Shown: positions 44,739 to 53,599 of the stretch, in pieces
Layout of the letters: each line of letters opens with the position of its first letter
How positions within the stretch are numbered: the first letter of the stretch is position 1
From: Sphingomonas sp. NFR04
GTDB taxonomy: Bacteria; Pseudomonadota; Alphaproteobacteria; Sphingomonadales; Sphingomonadaceae
Assembly: GCF_900114095.1 (NCBI RefSeq)
Contig: NZ_FORV01000004.1
Span: 248,001-312,000 of the forward strand
Length of the DNA stretch: 64,000 bases
Direction: 5' to 3'
Position numbers and translations under genes: made by a program
Notes under the pieces: generated by a model
Seen by the model: the letters and a program-made list of their open reading frames with translations, nothing else
Databases searched by the model: none
Told to the model about the DNA's origin: nothing

Positions 44739-44785
44739 TCGAAAGGCCGCTTTTCAGACGGGGCCTTGCACCCCATATTCCGGCC

Positions 44786-46978
44786 ATGGCGATCCAGATC
44801 CGGACCAACCTTGCCGAGCCCGAAACCGGGCAGGCGTTCATTCCCCACCGCCCGCAACGCCCCGAAAAGGCGGAGGGCGGCAAGCGCTTCAAGCTTGTCT
44901 CCGAATATCAGCCCTCGGGCGACCAGCGCTTCGCGATTCCCGAGCTGGTCGAGCAGGCGCGGGCGGGCGAGCGCGACCAGGTGCTGCTCGGCGTCACCGG
45001 ATCGGGCAAGACCTACACCATGGCCAAGGTGATCGAGGAACTGCAGCGCCCCGCGCTGATCCTCGCGCCGAACAAGATTCTTGCCGCGCAGCTCTATGGG
45101 GAGTTCAAGAGCTTCTTCCCCGAGAACGCGGTCGAGTATTTCGTCAGCTATTACGATTACTACCAGCCCGAGGCCTATGTGCCGCGGTCCGATACGTACA
45201 TCGAGAAGGAAAGCTCGATCAACGAGGCGATCGACCGGATGCGCCACGCCGCGACCCGCTCGCTGCTCGAGCGCGACGACGTGATCATCGTCGCCTCGGT
45301 CTCCTGCCTTTACGGTATCGGTTCGGTCGAAACCTATTCGGCGATGATCTTCGACCTGAAGAAGGGCCAGGTGGTCGACCAGCGCGAGATCATCCGCAAG
45401 CTGGTGGCGCTCCAGTACAAGCGCAACGATGCCGCCTTCGGGCGCGGCGCCTTCCGGGTGCGCGGCGACAATCTCGAACTGTTCCCCTCGCACTATGAGG
45501 ATACCGCCTGGCGGATAAGCTTCTTCGGCGACGAGATCGAGGAGATCGTCGAGTTCGATCCGCTCACCGGCAAGAAGGTGGCGAGCCTCGACTATGTCCG
45601 CGTCTATGCCAACAGCCACTATGTGACGCCGGGGCCGACGCTGAAGCAGGCGATGGAGGCGATCCGCCACGAGCTGACCGAGCGGCTGAAGGAGCTGGAG
45701 ATCGAGGGCAAGCTGCTCGAACTCCAGCGGCTGGAGCAGCGGACGAACTTCGACCTGGAGATGATCGCGGCGACCGGCTCCTGCGCGGGCATCGAGAATT
45801 ACAGCCGCTTCCTCACCGGCCGCCTGCCCGGCGAGCCGCCGCCCACCTTGTTCGAATATCTGCCCGAGAACGCGCTGCTCTTCGTCGACGAGAGCCACCA
45901 GACGATCGGCCAGATCAACGGCATGTCGCGCGGCGACCACAAGCGGAAATTGACGCTCGCCGAATATGGCTTCCGCCTGCCCAGCGCGATCGACAACCGC
46001 CCGCTGCGCTTCAACGAATGGGACGCGATGCGGCCCCAGACCACCTATGTCTCGGCCACCCCCGGCGACTGGGAGATGGAGCGCACCGGCGGCGTGTTCG
46101 TCGAGCAGGTGATCCGCCCCACCGGGCTGATCGATCCGCCGGTTGAGATCAAGCCGGTCGAGGAGCAGGTGCAGGACCTGATCCAGGAGTGCAAGGCGAC
46201 CGCCGCCAAGGGCTATCGTACGCTAGTGACGACGCTCACCAAGCGCATGGCCGAGGACCTGACCGAATATATGCACGAGGCGGGCGTCAAGGTCCGCTAC
46301 ATGCACTCGGACACCGAGACGCTGGAGCGCATCGAGCTGATCCGCGACCTGCGGATGGGCGTGTACGACGTGCTGATCGGCATCAACCTGCTGCGCGAGG
46401 GGCTCGACATCCCCGAATGCGGGCTGGTCGCGATCCTCGATGCCGACAAGGAAGGCTTTCTGCGCTCCGAAACCTCGCTGATCCAGACGATCGGCCGCGC
46501 CGCGCGCAACGTGGAAGGCCGGGTGATCCTCTATGCCGATCGCATGACCGGCAGCATGGAGCGCGCGCTCGCCGAGACCGGCCGCCGCCGCGAGAAGCAG
46601 ATGGCGTATAATCTCGAGCACGGGATCACGCCGGAGACGGTCAAGAAGAATATCGGCGACATCATCGCGCATGTGTCCAGCAAGGACCAGGTGACGGTGG
46701 AGATCGATGCCGATCGCCCGCACATGGTCGGCCACAATCTGCGCGGTTATATCGAGGAGCTCGAGAAGAAGATGCGCGACGCCGCCGCGAACCTCGAGTT
46801 CGAGGAAGCCGGCCGCCTGCGCGACGAGATCCGTGCGCTGGAAGCGGAGGAACTCGGCCTGCCCGAGGGTGAGCGCAAGGCACCGGTGATGGGGCGGTCG
46901 AACGAAGGCAAGCCGGGCACGCGGAAGACGCGGTACGGCAAGCAGACCAAGACGAAGTTCGGTGGGCCGCGGCGGTGA
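44786..46978 (+). CDS. uvrB: Excinuclease ABC subunit B
   Basis: 730 residues from the ATG at 44786; a longer frame upstream reads the preceding gene. UvrB is the damage-verifying helicase of nucleotide excision repair. Walker A is [14 protein letters not shown] (about 69-76), the beta-hairpin that clamps DNA contains [20 protein letters not shown], the Walker B is [14 protein letters not shown], and motifs V/VI are [20 protein letters not shown] and [19 protein letters not shown]. The C-terminal UVR domain is [20 protein letters not shown], ending in a basic tail. Length is slightly longer than E. coli (673). Confidence 0.96.
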   Translation: MAIQIRTNLAEPETGQAFIPHRPQRPEKAEGGKRFKLVSEYQPSGDQRFAIPELVEQARAGERDQVLLGVTGSGKTYTMAKVIEELQRPALILAPNKILAAQLYGEFKSFFPENAVEYFVSYYDYYQPEAYVPRSDTYIEKESSINEAIDRMRHAATRSLLERDDVIIVASVSCLYGIGSVETYSAMIFDLKKGQVVDQREIIRKLVALQYKRNDAAFGRGAFRVRGDNLELFPSHYEDTAWRISFFGDEIEEIVEFDPLTGKKVASLDYVRVYANSHYVTPGPTLKQAMEAIRHELTERLKELEIEGKLLELQRLEQRTNFDLEMIAATGSCAGIENYSRFLTGRLPGEPPPTLFEYLPENALLFVDESHQTIGQINGMSRGDHKRKLTLAEYGFRLPSAIDNRPLRFNEWDAMRPQTTYVSATPGDWEMERTGGVFVEQVIRPTGLIDPPVEIKPVEEQVQDLIQECKATAAKGYRTLVTTLTKRMAEDLTEYMHEAGVKVRYMHSDTETLERIELIRDLRMGVYDVLIGINLLREGLDIPECGLVAILDADKEGFLRSETSLIQTIGRAARNVEGRVILYADRMTGSMERALAETGRRREKQMAYNLEHGITPETVKKNIGDIIAHVSSKDQVTVEIDADRPHMVGHNLRGYIEELEKKMRDAAANLEFEEAGRLRDEIRALEAEELGLPEGERKAPVMGRSNEGKPGTRKTRYGKQTKTKFGGPRR

Positions 46979-47030
46979 ATGACCGAAACCTAGTCAACAA
47001 AACTATTTCAGAATCTTTGGGGAAAGCTGG

Positions 47031-47079
47031 TTGACGACGGAGTCCGTCGACTATCAATAGGTGGCTCGTTTCAAAACGA
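47031..47079 (+). promoter_or_regulatory. Candidate hicAB promoter with two palindromes
   Basis: TTGACG (47031-47036) and TATCAA (47052-47057) are reasonable -35 and -10 boxes with a short 15 bp spacer. The spacer contains a perfect palindrome CGACGGA-G-TCCGTCG (47035-47049), and downstream TCGTTT-CA-AAACGA (47066-47079) is a second. Both would be suitable operators for a toxin-antitoxin complex. The promoter itself is inferred. Confidence 0.5.
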
Positions 47080-47092
47080 AGTGAGCCAACTT

Positions 47093-47347
47093 ATGGTCCG
47101 CGTGTCCAAGCTATATGCTCTGCTGCTAGAAGATCAGCGCGCCACACTGGCGTTTCGAGACTTCGAGCGGCTGCTTGCCGCGTTCGGCTTTCGTCTCGAT
47201 CGCACCAAGGGCAGCCATCGCCAATATGTGCACCCGGCGGTGCCCTTCGTCCTGACCATCCAGCCGGACGGCAAGGACGCCAAGCGCTATCAGGTGCGCC
47301 AGTTTCTTGATATGGTCGCCGAGTTCGGGCTGAGTATGGAAGAATGA
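47093..47347 (+). CDS. hicA: HicA-family mRNA interferase toxin
   Basis: 84 residues from the ATG at 47093, preceded by GAAGTGAG; a GTG at 47081 would add four residues but lacks a ribosome-binding site. HicA is a small double-stranded-RNA-binding-fold ribonuclease whose catalytic His sits in the RTKGSHRQYVHP motif seen here. The N-terminal 27 residues extend the usual core with SKLYALLLEDQRATLAFRDF, a variant form. Its stop overlaps the hicB start by four bases (ATGA), the usual toxin-first order of hicAB. Confidence 0.9.
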   Translation: MVRVSKLYALLLEDQRATLAFRDFERLLAAFGFRLDRTKGSHRQYVHPAVPFVLTIQPDGKDAKRYQVRQFLDMVAEFGLSMEE

Positions 47348-47577
47348 GCGAGCCGCATTACCACATCAATCTGCTCTGGTCGGACGAGGATGGGTGCTGG
47401 ATCGCCGACGTCCCGGATCTGCGATATTGCACCACGCACGGGGACAGCCCCGAGGCAGCGCTCGCCAATGTCCGGGAGGCCATGGACGGGTGGATCGAGG
47501 CCGCGCGCGCAAACGGCCTGCCCATACCGGAGCCGCGCTACCGTCCCGCACTCTATGCAGCCCGCTTCGCCGCCTGA
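47344..47577 (+). CDS. hicB: HicB-family antitoxin, short form without DNA-binding domain
   Basis: 77 residues. YHINLLWSDEDGCWIADVPDLRYCTTHGDS and PEAALANVREAMDGWIEAARANG form the partial RNase-H fold that binds and neutralises HicA. Classical HicB proteins (130-150 residues) have an extra C-terminal helix-turn-helix or ribbon-helix-helix domain; here the protein ends right after the HicA-binding part. It therefore probably neutralises the toxin without directly binding the promoter. Confidence 0.88.
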   Translation: MSEPHYHINLLWSDEDGCWIADVPDLRYCTTHGDSPEAALANVREAMDGWIEAARANGLPIPEPRYRPALYAARFAA

Positions 47578-47667
47578 CGCCCCGCGTGTCGCCGCCAGCC
47601 TGCGTTCCGTCGTGATCGCTGCACCCGCCGGTTGAGCCGCCCCTCGCACGCGTCCATAAGCTCGGCC

Positions 47668-48198
47668 ATGCGTTTGCTTTCCCTGTTCGCCGGCGTCGGC
47701 CTCATCGCGCTCGCCGGTTGCGTGCCTGCTCCCTCCACGCCGCCGCCCGCGCCTGCACCCCGGCCCGTGCCGGCGCCTGCCCCGCTGCCGCCGCCGCCCA
47801 CGCCCAAGCCGACGGTCGGCGCGGATTGGCGCGACTGGCCGCTGACGCCCGGCGATTGGCACTATCGGAGCGGTACCGCGACCTATGGCGTCGGCGGCGC
47901 CGCGCCGCTTGCGATTTTGCGTTGCGATCTGGCGGCGCGGCGCGTGACGCTGTCGCGCACCGGCACCGCGCGGACGACGCTCACGGTTCGCACCACCAGC
48001 GCCGTGCGCGCCATCCCCGCCACGCCCGATTCCGCCGCGCCCGGCATGCTCGGCATCGCCTTTGCCGCGAACGACGGCTTCCTCGACGCGCTGGGCTTCA
48101 GCCGGGGGCGCTTCGTGATCGAGGGTGGGGGCTTGCCGGTGCTCGTGATTCCGGCCTGGCCAGAGATCCTGCGGGTGGTGGAGGACTGCCGCAAATAA
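47668..48198 (+). CDS. Proline-rich lipoprotein, function unknown
   Basis: 176 residues from the ATG at 47668; MRLLSLFAGVGLIALAGC gives the lipobox with Cys18. A Pro/Ala-rich linker (about 20-50, CVPAPSTPPPAPAPRPVP start) leads to a compact domain of about 125 residues with a WRDWPLTPGDWHYRSG start and a GGLPVLVIPAWPEILRVVEDC end. No enzyme family recognised; the domain looks like a beta-rich substrate- or partner-binding module. It is 90 bases behind hicB and may have its own promoter. Confidence 0.7.
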   Translation: MRLLSLFAGVGLIALAGCVPAPSTPPPAPAPRPVPAPAPLPPPPTPKPTVGADWRDWPLTPGDWHYRSGTATYGVGGAAPLAILRCDLAARRVTLSRTGTARTTLTVRTTSAVRAIPATPDSAAPGMLGIAFAANDGFLDALGFSRGRFVIEGGGLPVLVIPAWPEILRVVEDCRK

Positions 48199-48261
48199 GG
48201 CGCCGCGGCGCACCGCTTCGGCCAGACCCCCAGAATCGCACCGATAAAAATCTTTTACAAG

Positions 48262-48600
48262 ACTTGTTCTGCGACTCGGGGTCATCCTACATGTCAAGTG
48301 TGTCGAGAGGCACAGGCTCTTCAACAAGCGAAAGGAGGTGATCCGATGTCTCATGGTTCAGCAGTGAGGTCGGTTCAGTTCGTTCGGGAGACGCGCCGCT
48401 GACCCTGCCGCGTGGATGGAAGCCCTCCATCCATATTGCCGCCGGGAGGTATCCTCCTCCAATCAACGTCGGCAGATGCAGGTAAAGCGGTCCGCATGGT
48501 CTCCCGGGCTGGAGCTCTCCGGCCGCTGACCATGTCGGGGGTCGCCGGGTACCCAGGATTGGGGCCCGGCGGCCTCTTTCATTTTGGGCCCGATCTTTCC
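48262..48600 (+). ncRNA. Candidate structured leader or small RNA with stacked hairpins
   Basis: No ordinary protein gene lies here. Four stem-loops stack in order: TGGATGGA/TCCATCCA (48413-48433, perfect 8 bp), GGAGG/CCTCC (48445-48457), CATGGTC/GACCATG (48495-48534) and CGCCGGG/CCCGGCG (48543-48571). Just before them is an 18-codon ORF with an exceptionally strong ribosome-binding site (48331-48402). A promoter-like TTGTTC sits near 48263. The region could be a cis-regulatory leader of the following EAL gene or a free-standing regulatory RNA; Rfam assignment could not be done here. Confidence 0.45.
48346..48402 (+). CDS. 18-residue leader-like ORF with full-length Shine-Dalgarno
   Basis: MSHGSAVRSVQFVRETRR followed by TGA. 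The upstream AAAGGAGGTGATCC (48331-48344) is complementary to the entire 3' end of bacterial 16S rRNA, far more than typical genes need, with seven bases from AGGAGG to the ATG. The product is basic, ends in Arg-Arg, and immediately precedes hairpins, the arrangement expected of a leader peptide. No homologue is known to me. Confidence 0.5.
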   Translation: MSHGSAVRSVQFVRETRR

Positions 48601-48728
48601 ACGCTTTGTGCGACGCCGCGTGGTTATCCGAACATTACGTTTCCGATATGGGTTTACCCCAACTAGGCAGCGCCCGAGTCGGCAGGGCAAAGCCGCATGC
48701 TCCAGGGACATTGGCAGCGGAGCGCCCG

Positions 48729-50408
48729 ATGCAGCAGGCCGAGCAGGGACACGCAGACGCCGCGCTTGGCGCCTGCATGCGCATGACGCTGGAGGCATTG
48801 CCTTCGCCGGTGCTGCTGATCGATCGCAACGATCGCATCTTGGACGTGAACCAGGCGTTCTGCGACCTTGCCGGCCAGGATCGGTCCTATTGGCTCTCCA
48901 CGCCCATTCAGGCGTATCTCTCGGCAGACCAGATAGCGCGCTTCACCGCCGAGCACGCGCAGGTCTTTGCCACCGGAGCGGACCTCGAGACCGAGGAGGT
49001 GATCGACGGCCATGACGGCACACGCCGCAACGTCGTCACCCGCCGTCGCCGCATCCTCGTCGGCGAGACGCCGCTGGTGCTGACGATCCTGACGGACATC
49101 ACGCCCTTGCGCGCCGCGGAAGCACATATCCGCCACCTCGCCTATCACGACGGCCTGACCGGCCTGTTCAATCGGACGGCGCTTAACGAGCAGCTGGCGG
49201 AGGCCCTTGCCGACGGGGCACCGGCGCTGCTGCTGATCGATCTCTATCAGTTCAAGGACATCAACGACGCCTTCGGGGACGGCGTCGGCGATGCCCTGCT
49301 CCGGGCTTTTGCCTACCGGCTCGCGGGCGCTGCCCGCGGGTCGGACCGGGTAGCGCGAACCGGCGGCGATACCTTCGCGGTGCTGATCGACGCATGTCCC
49401 GACGCCGCCGCGGCCGAAACTGCCTGCCGGCGATTGCTCGCGCTCCTCGATGCGCCGCTTGTCGGACCTTCCGGCGCGGTGTCGCTGGGCGTCTCGATCG
49501 GCTGCGCCTGGGCGGAACCCGGCCTGTCCGCCGACGAACTACATCACCGCGCCGAGTTCGCGTTGTACGAGGCGAAGCGGCAGCCGGCCAATGCCTTCTG
49601 CCTCTACGATGCCGCGCTGGCCGATGAAGTACATGCTCGCCGGACACTGGAGGCGGACCTGCGCGCTGCGCTCGCTACCGGCGGCCAGCTCGACGTGCAT
49701 TACCAGCCGGTGATCGATGCCGGCGGTCACCGGGTTGTCGGAGTCGAAGCGCTGGTGCGCTGGCACCATCCGCAGCAAGGCATGATCCCGCCGCTGCACT
49801 TCATCCCGATCGCCGAGGCGAGCGGGCTGATCGTGCCGCTCGGCGAATGGGTGCTCGATCGCGCGGTTGCGATGATGGTGCGCTTCCCGGCGCTCGCGCT
49901 GGCGGTGAACCTGTCGCCGATCCAGCTACGCAGCCCGGACATCGACACCCGCATCCTCGCGGTTCTCGCACGGCACGGCATGGACCCGCGGCAATTGCAG
50001 CTGGAAGTCACCGAAAGCACGATGCTGGCGATGGACGCGGGTGTGGAGCTGGTGCTGGCGCGGCTGCGCGAGGCGGGCGTACAGCTGGTGCTCGACGATT
50101 TCGGCACCGGCTATTCCAGCCTTTCGCACCTCCACAAGCTGGCGGTGGATCGGGTGAAGATCGACCAGAGCTTCGTCCGCGATCTCGCCCGCTCGCAGGA
50201 TGCGCGCGCGATCATCCAGGCGGTGCTGGGCATCGGCCAGTCGCTGGGCATCGGCGTGACCGCGGAAGGGGTGGAGGACGAATTGCAGCAGAGCTTCCTG
50301 CGCTCCTTCGGCTGCCACGAATATCAGGGCTATCTCTTCTCGCGCCCGCTGCCCGCCACCGAAGCGGCCGCCTTTCTCGAAGCGCATACGGAACGCGCGG
50401 CCGCCTGA
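48729..50408 (+). CDS. PAS-GGDEF-EAL protein; EAL intact, GGDEF degenerate
   Basis: 559 residues from the ATG at 48729 (an earlier in-frame ATG at 48648 gives a 27-residue longer N-terminus overlapping the leader region). A PAS domain (LEALPSPVLLIDRNDRILDV to ...LTDITPLRAA) precedes a GGDEF-like domain whose signature reads GGDTF (212-216) instead of GG(D/E)EF, so cyclase activity is unlikely. The EAL phosphodiesterase keeps its key elements: EALVRW (Glu340), NLSPIQL, EVTEST, DDFGTGYSS and KIDQSFVRDL. It should hydrolyse cyclic di-GMP, possibly tuned by GTP binding to the dead GGDEF and by a PAS-sensed signal. Confidence 0.9.
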   Translation: MQQAEQGHADAALGACMRMTLEALPSPVLLIDRNDRILDVNQAFCDLAGQDRSYWLSTPIQAYLSADQIARFTAEHAQVFATGADLETEEVIDGHDGTRRNVVTRRRRILVGETPLVLTILTDITPLRAAEAHIRHLAYHDGLTGLFNRTALNEQLAEALADGAPALLLIDLYQFKDINDAFGDGVGDALLRAFAYRLAGAARGSDRVARTGGDTFAVLIDACPDAAAAETACRRLLALLDAPLVGPSGAVSLGVSIGCAWAEPGLSADELHHRAEFALYEAKRQPANAFCLYDAALADEVHARRTLEADLRAALATGGQLDVHYQPVIDAGGHRVVGVEALVRWHHPQQGMIPPLHFIPIAEASGLIVPLGEWVLDRAVAMMVRFPALALAVNLSPIQLRSPDIDTRILAVLARHGMDPRQLQLEVTESTMLAMDAGVELVLARLREAGVQLVLDDFGTGYSSLSHLHKLAVDRVKIDQSFVRDLARSQDARAIIQAVLGIGQSLGIGVTAEGVEDELQQSFLRSFGCHEYQGYLFSRPLPATEAAAFLEAHTERAAA

Positions 50409-50414
50409 ACGGCG

Positions 50415-50849
50415 CTAGCGCAGCAAAATCCGGCCGGACGGAGAGGGCAGGCGCTCTGCCGGGGACATGGTCGGATTCTCGGGGTAGTGATGCCCATCGA
50501 ACCGAAGCCGCACATCATGTCCCGGCAAAATGCCGCCGCCTGCGACATGGACGCTCACGTCGTGCCAACCATGGCTCTTTGCGGGAAGGATGCGGAGGGG
50601 CAGCCGGGTCACGCCCATCTTCGTGACGATGCGCCAGCCGGTTGGCGCGCGCGACAGCACATACAGGTTGCAGCCACCGCTGCCGCAGTGCTCCGGGCCT
50701 TCCGCATATACCAGCACCTCCGCAGCGCCGTCTTCGTTCAGATCGGCTGCGGTGGCGCGGTAGCGCTCGAGATGGAGCGTTCCGGTAATGAAGGTAACGG
50801 CGGACGGGGGGAGCGGCGTTGCAACCGCGGTCAGTGCAAGCAGCAGCAT
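50415..50849 (-). CDS. Small secreted protein, function unknown
   Basis: 144 residues starting MLLLALTAVATPLPPSA, a weak or short signal sequence. It has a DLNEDGAAEVLVYAEGP segment resembling an FG-GAP/EF-like loop, and a Cys pair in EHCGSGGCNLYVLSR that could form a disulfide. The C-terminal half (HDVSVHVAGGGILPGHDVRLRF) is beta-rich. It converges on the EAL gene (six bases apart) and lies 60 bases downstream of mutS-strand genes; no operon partner. Homology not established. Confidence 0.6.
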   Translation of the reverse strand: MLLLALTAVATPLPPSAVTFITGTLHLERYRATAADLNEDGAAEVLVYAEGPEHCGSGGCNLYVLSRAPTGWRIVTKMGVTRLPLRILPAKSHGWHDVSVHVAGGGILPGHDVRLRFDGHHYPENPTMSPAERLPSPSGRILLR

Positions 50850-50909
50850 CGGGGCGAACTCCGCTGAGATGTGCGCAGGCTAATCCTCAAATGATTGAGG
50901 ACCAAGCGT

Positions 50910-53513
50910 TTATGCTTCCGTCGCCAGTCCCTTCAGCTTGTAGAGCACGTCCAGCGCCTCGCGCGGGCTGAGCGCGTCGATGTCGAGCGTGTCGAGTTCG
51001 TGGCGCAGCGCATCGACCTTCTCTTCCTCGGCATGCGCGGCGGCGGCGAAGAGCGGCAGGTCGTCGAGCCCTGCGGCGAGTCCCCCGGTCTTGGCGCGGC
51101 CGGCCTCGAGCTTGTCGAGCACCGCCTTGGCGCGCTTCACGGTCGCGGGCGACATGCCCGCGAGCCGGGCGACGGCGATGCCGTAGCTGCGATCGGCCGG
51201 GCCGTCGGCCAGCTCGTGGAGCAGCACCAGCTCGCCCTTCCATTCGCGGGCGCGGACATGGTGGAGAGTGAGCGCGTCGCAGCGCTCGGCCAGCCGGGTC
51301 AGTTCGTGATAATGGGTGGCGAACAGGCAGCGGCAGCGATTTTCCTCGTGAATCGCCTCCACCACCGCCCAGGCGATGGCAAGCCCGTCATAGGTGGAGG
51401 TGCCGCGGCCAACCTCGTCAAGGATCACGAAGCTGCGCGGGGTAGCCTGCGCCAGGATCGCCGCGGTCTCGACCATCTCGACCATGAACGTTGAGCGGCC
51501 GCGCGCGAGATTGTCCGACGCGCCGACGCGGCTGAACAGCCGGTCGACCAGCCCCAGCGTCGCCCGCGTGGCGGGGACGTAGCTGCCGGCTTGCGCCAGC
51601 ACCGCGATCAGCGCGTTCTGGCGCAGGAAGGTCGACTTGCCGCCCATGTTCGGGCCGGTGACCAGCCACAGGCGCGAGTCTTCGGAAAGCTTGCAATCAT
51701 TGGCGACGAAGCGGCCGCCGCTGCGGGCAACGGCGGCTTCCACCACGGGGTGGCGGCCGCCTTCGATCTCGAAGCAGCTATGCTCGACCAGCTCGGGGCG
51801 GGCCCAGCCGCCTTCGGCCGCGCGTTCGGCAAGCCCTGCGGCGACGTCGATCCGGGCGAGGGCGTCGGCGGTCGCGGCGATCGGCTCGCGGCGGGCGAGC
51901 GCCTGACCGGTCAGGTCTTCCAGATGCGCGGACTCGGCGGCGAGGGCGTGCGCGCCGGCCTGGGTTACCTTCACCGCCACGTCGTGGAGCTCGGGCGCGT
52001 TGAAGCGGACCACGCCGGCCAGCGTCTGGCGATGGGTGAAGCCGCTGTCGGGCTTCATCAGCGCATCGGCGGAGCGGGCCGGGACTTCGATATGATAGCC
52101 GAGTACGCCGTTGTGGCGGATCTTGAGCGCGGTGATGCCGGTGCGGGCGCGATATTCGGCCTCCAGTGCCGCGATGGCGCGGCGGCCACCGGCGCCCGCG
52201 TCGCGCAGGTCGTCGAGCGCGGCATCATAGCCCTCGGCGATATAGCCGCCATGGGCGGCATCGACCGGCGGCTCGGGGACGAGCGCACGGGCAAGCAGGT
52301 CGATCAGCGCGCCGTGGCCGCGCAGCTGGGGCGCCAGTTCGCGGAGCAGGGCGGGGGCGTCGGCGAGGCGATCCAGCCGCTCGCCCAGCCGCCAGGCGCC
52401 ATCGAGCCCGTCGCGCAGCTGGCCGAGGTCGCGGGGGGAGCCCCGGCCGGCAGCAAGGCGGCCGAGCGCGCGGCCGATATCGGGCAGCGCGCGCAGCGTC
52501 GCACGGATGCTGTCGCGCAGGCCGGCATCGTCGTGGAACAGCGTGACGAGATCGAGCCGCGCGTCGATCGCGGCGCGGTCCATCAGCGGCGCGGCAATGT
52601 CGGCACCGAGCAAGCGGGCGCCGGCGCCGGTGACGGTGCGGTCTACCGCGTCGAGCAGACTGCCCTTGCGGGCGCCGGCGGCGCTGACGGTGAGTTCCAG
52701 GCTCTCGCGTGTCGCCGCGTCGATCGCCATCGCCGCTTCGGCGCGGCTGACCCGCGGCGGGCGCAGGAACGGGAGCGATCCCTTGGCGGTGTGCTCCAGA
52801 TAGGCGACCAGCCCGCCTGCCGCCGCCAGCCCTGCGCGCGAGAATTGCCCGAAGCCGTCGAGCGTCACCACGCCGAACAGCCGCTTCAGCCGCGCCTCGC
52901 CGCCGGCGCTGTCGAAATCGAGCTTGGGGCGGAGCGCGGTGGCGAGCTCGGCGAAGTCGGTCGCGTCGCAGGCGATCGTCTCGGCGGGGTTGAGCCGGGC
53001 GAGTTCGGCGCCGAGCCGCGCGGCGTCGGTCTCGATCAGCTCGAACCGGCCGGTGGAGATGTCGGCGCAGGCGATCGCGACGCCGCCGCCTGCCTCGCCC
53101 ACGGCGACGCACCAGTTCGCGCTGCGGCTGTCGAGCAGCGCTTCCTCGGTCAGCGTGCCGGCAGTGACGACGCGGATGATCGCGCGGGAGACCAGCGCCT
53201 TGGATCCGGCGCGCTTCTTGGCCTCTTCGGGGGTCTCGGTCTGATTGGCGATGGCGACGCGATGGCCCGCCTTGATCAGCCGGGCGAGATACGCCTCCAT
53301 CGCGTGCACCGGCACGCCGCACATCGGGATCTTGTCGCCCTCATGCTCGCCGCGCGAGGTGAGCGCGATGTCGAGCACCGAGCTCGCCGTCTTCGCGTCC
53401 TCGAAGAACAGCTCGAAGAAGTCGCCCATCCGGTAGAAGAGCAGGCAATCCCCCGCCTCTTCCTTGAGCGCGAGATACTGGGCCATCATCGGAGTAGGGG
53501 CGGCAGAGGACAT
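50910..53513 (-). CDS. mutS: DNA mismatch repair protein MutS
   Basis: 867 residues; recognises mismatches and starts methyl-independent repair in this lineage. The N-terminal mismatch-binding domain starts TPMMAQYLALKEEAGDCLLFYRMGDFFELF with the Phe-x-Glu-type FYRMGDFYE region. The ATPase has Walker A at about 620-627 (GPNMGGKSTFLRQ), SRVGASDNLARGRSTFMVEM signature and FVILDEVGRGTSTYDGLAIA Walker B. C-terminal DGLAIAWAVVEAIHE and the final HTH are present; no C-terminal tetramer domain beyond normal length was noted. It is transcribed alone. Confidence 0.96.
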   Translation of the reverse strand: MSSAAPTPMMAQYLALKEEAGDCLLFYRMGDFFELFFEDAKTASSVLDIALTSRGEHEGDKIPMCGVPVHAMEAYLARLIKAGHRVAIANQTETPEEAKKRAGSKALVSRAIIRVVTAGTLTEEALLDSRSANWCVAVGEAGGGVAIACADISTGRFELIETDAARLGAELARLNPAETIACDATDFAELATALRPKLDFDSAGGEARLKRLFGVVTLDGFGQFSRAGLAAAGGLVAYLEHTAKGSLPFLRPPRVSRAEAAMAIDAATRESLELTVSAAGARKGSLLDAVDRTVTGAGARLLGADIAAPLMDRAAIDARLDLVTLFHDDAGLRDSIRATLRALPDIGRALGRLAAGRGSPRDLGQLRDGLDGAWRLGERLDRLADAPALLRELAPQLRGHGALIDLLARALVPEPPVDAAHGGYIAEGYDAALDDLRDAGAGGRRAIAALEAEYRARTGITALKIRHNGVLGYHIEVPARSADALMKPDSGFTHRQTLAGVVRFNAPELHDVAVKVTQAGAHALAAESAHLEDLTGQALARREPIAATADALARIDVAAGLAERAAEGGWARPELVEHSCFEIEGGRHPVVEAAVARSGGRFVANDCKLSEDSRLWLVTGPNMGGKSTFLRQNALIAVLAQAGSYVPATRATLGLVDRLFSRVGASDNLARGRSTFMVEMVETAAILAQATPRSFVILDEVGRGTSTYDGLAIAWAVVEAIHEENRCRCLFATHYHELTRLAERCDALTLHHVRAREWKGELVLLHELADGPADRSYGIAVARLAGMSPATVKRAKAVLDKLEAGRAKTGGLAAGLDDLPLFAAAAHAEEEKVDALRHELDTLDIDALSPREALDVLYKLKGLATEA

Positions 53514-53599
53514 CGCGCCTCGCTACCGGAAGCACGGGGGGCGGCACAAGCCGCGGCCATGGGGTGACGCTGGTGGAAACTGGGGATAAGGCGCGGGGC

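Noticed and set aside
48331..48344. Fragment of a 16S rRNA gene
   Set aside because: Only 14 bases match the reverse complement of the rRNA 3' end and no flanking rRNA sequence follows; it is a ribosome-binding site, not an rRNA remnant.
48412..48666. 84-codon ORF across the hairpin region
   Set aside because: Gly/Pro-rich, no ribosome-binding site, and its sequence is dictated by the stem-loops; treated as part of the structured RNA region.
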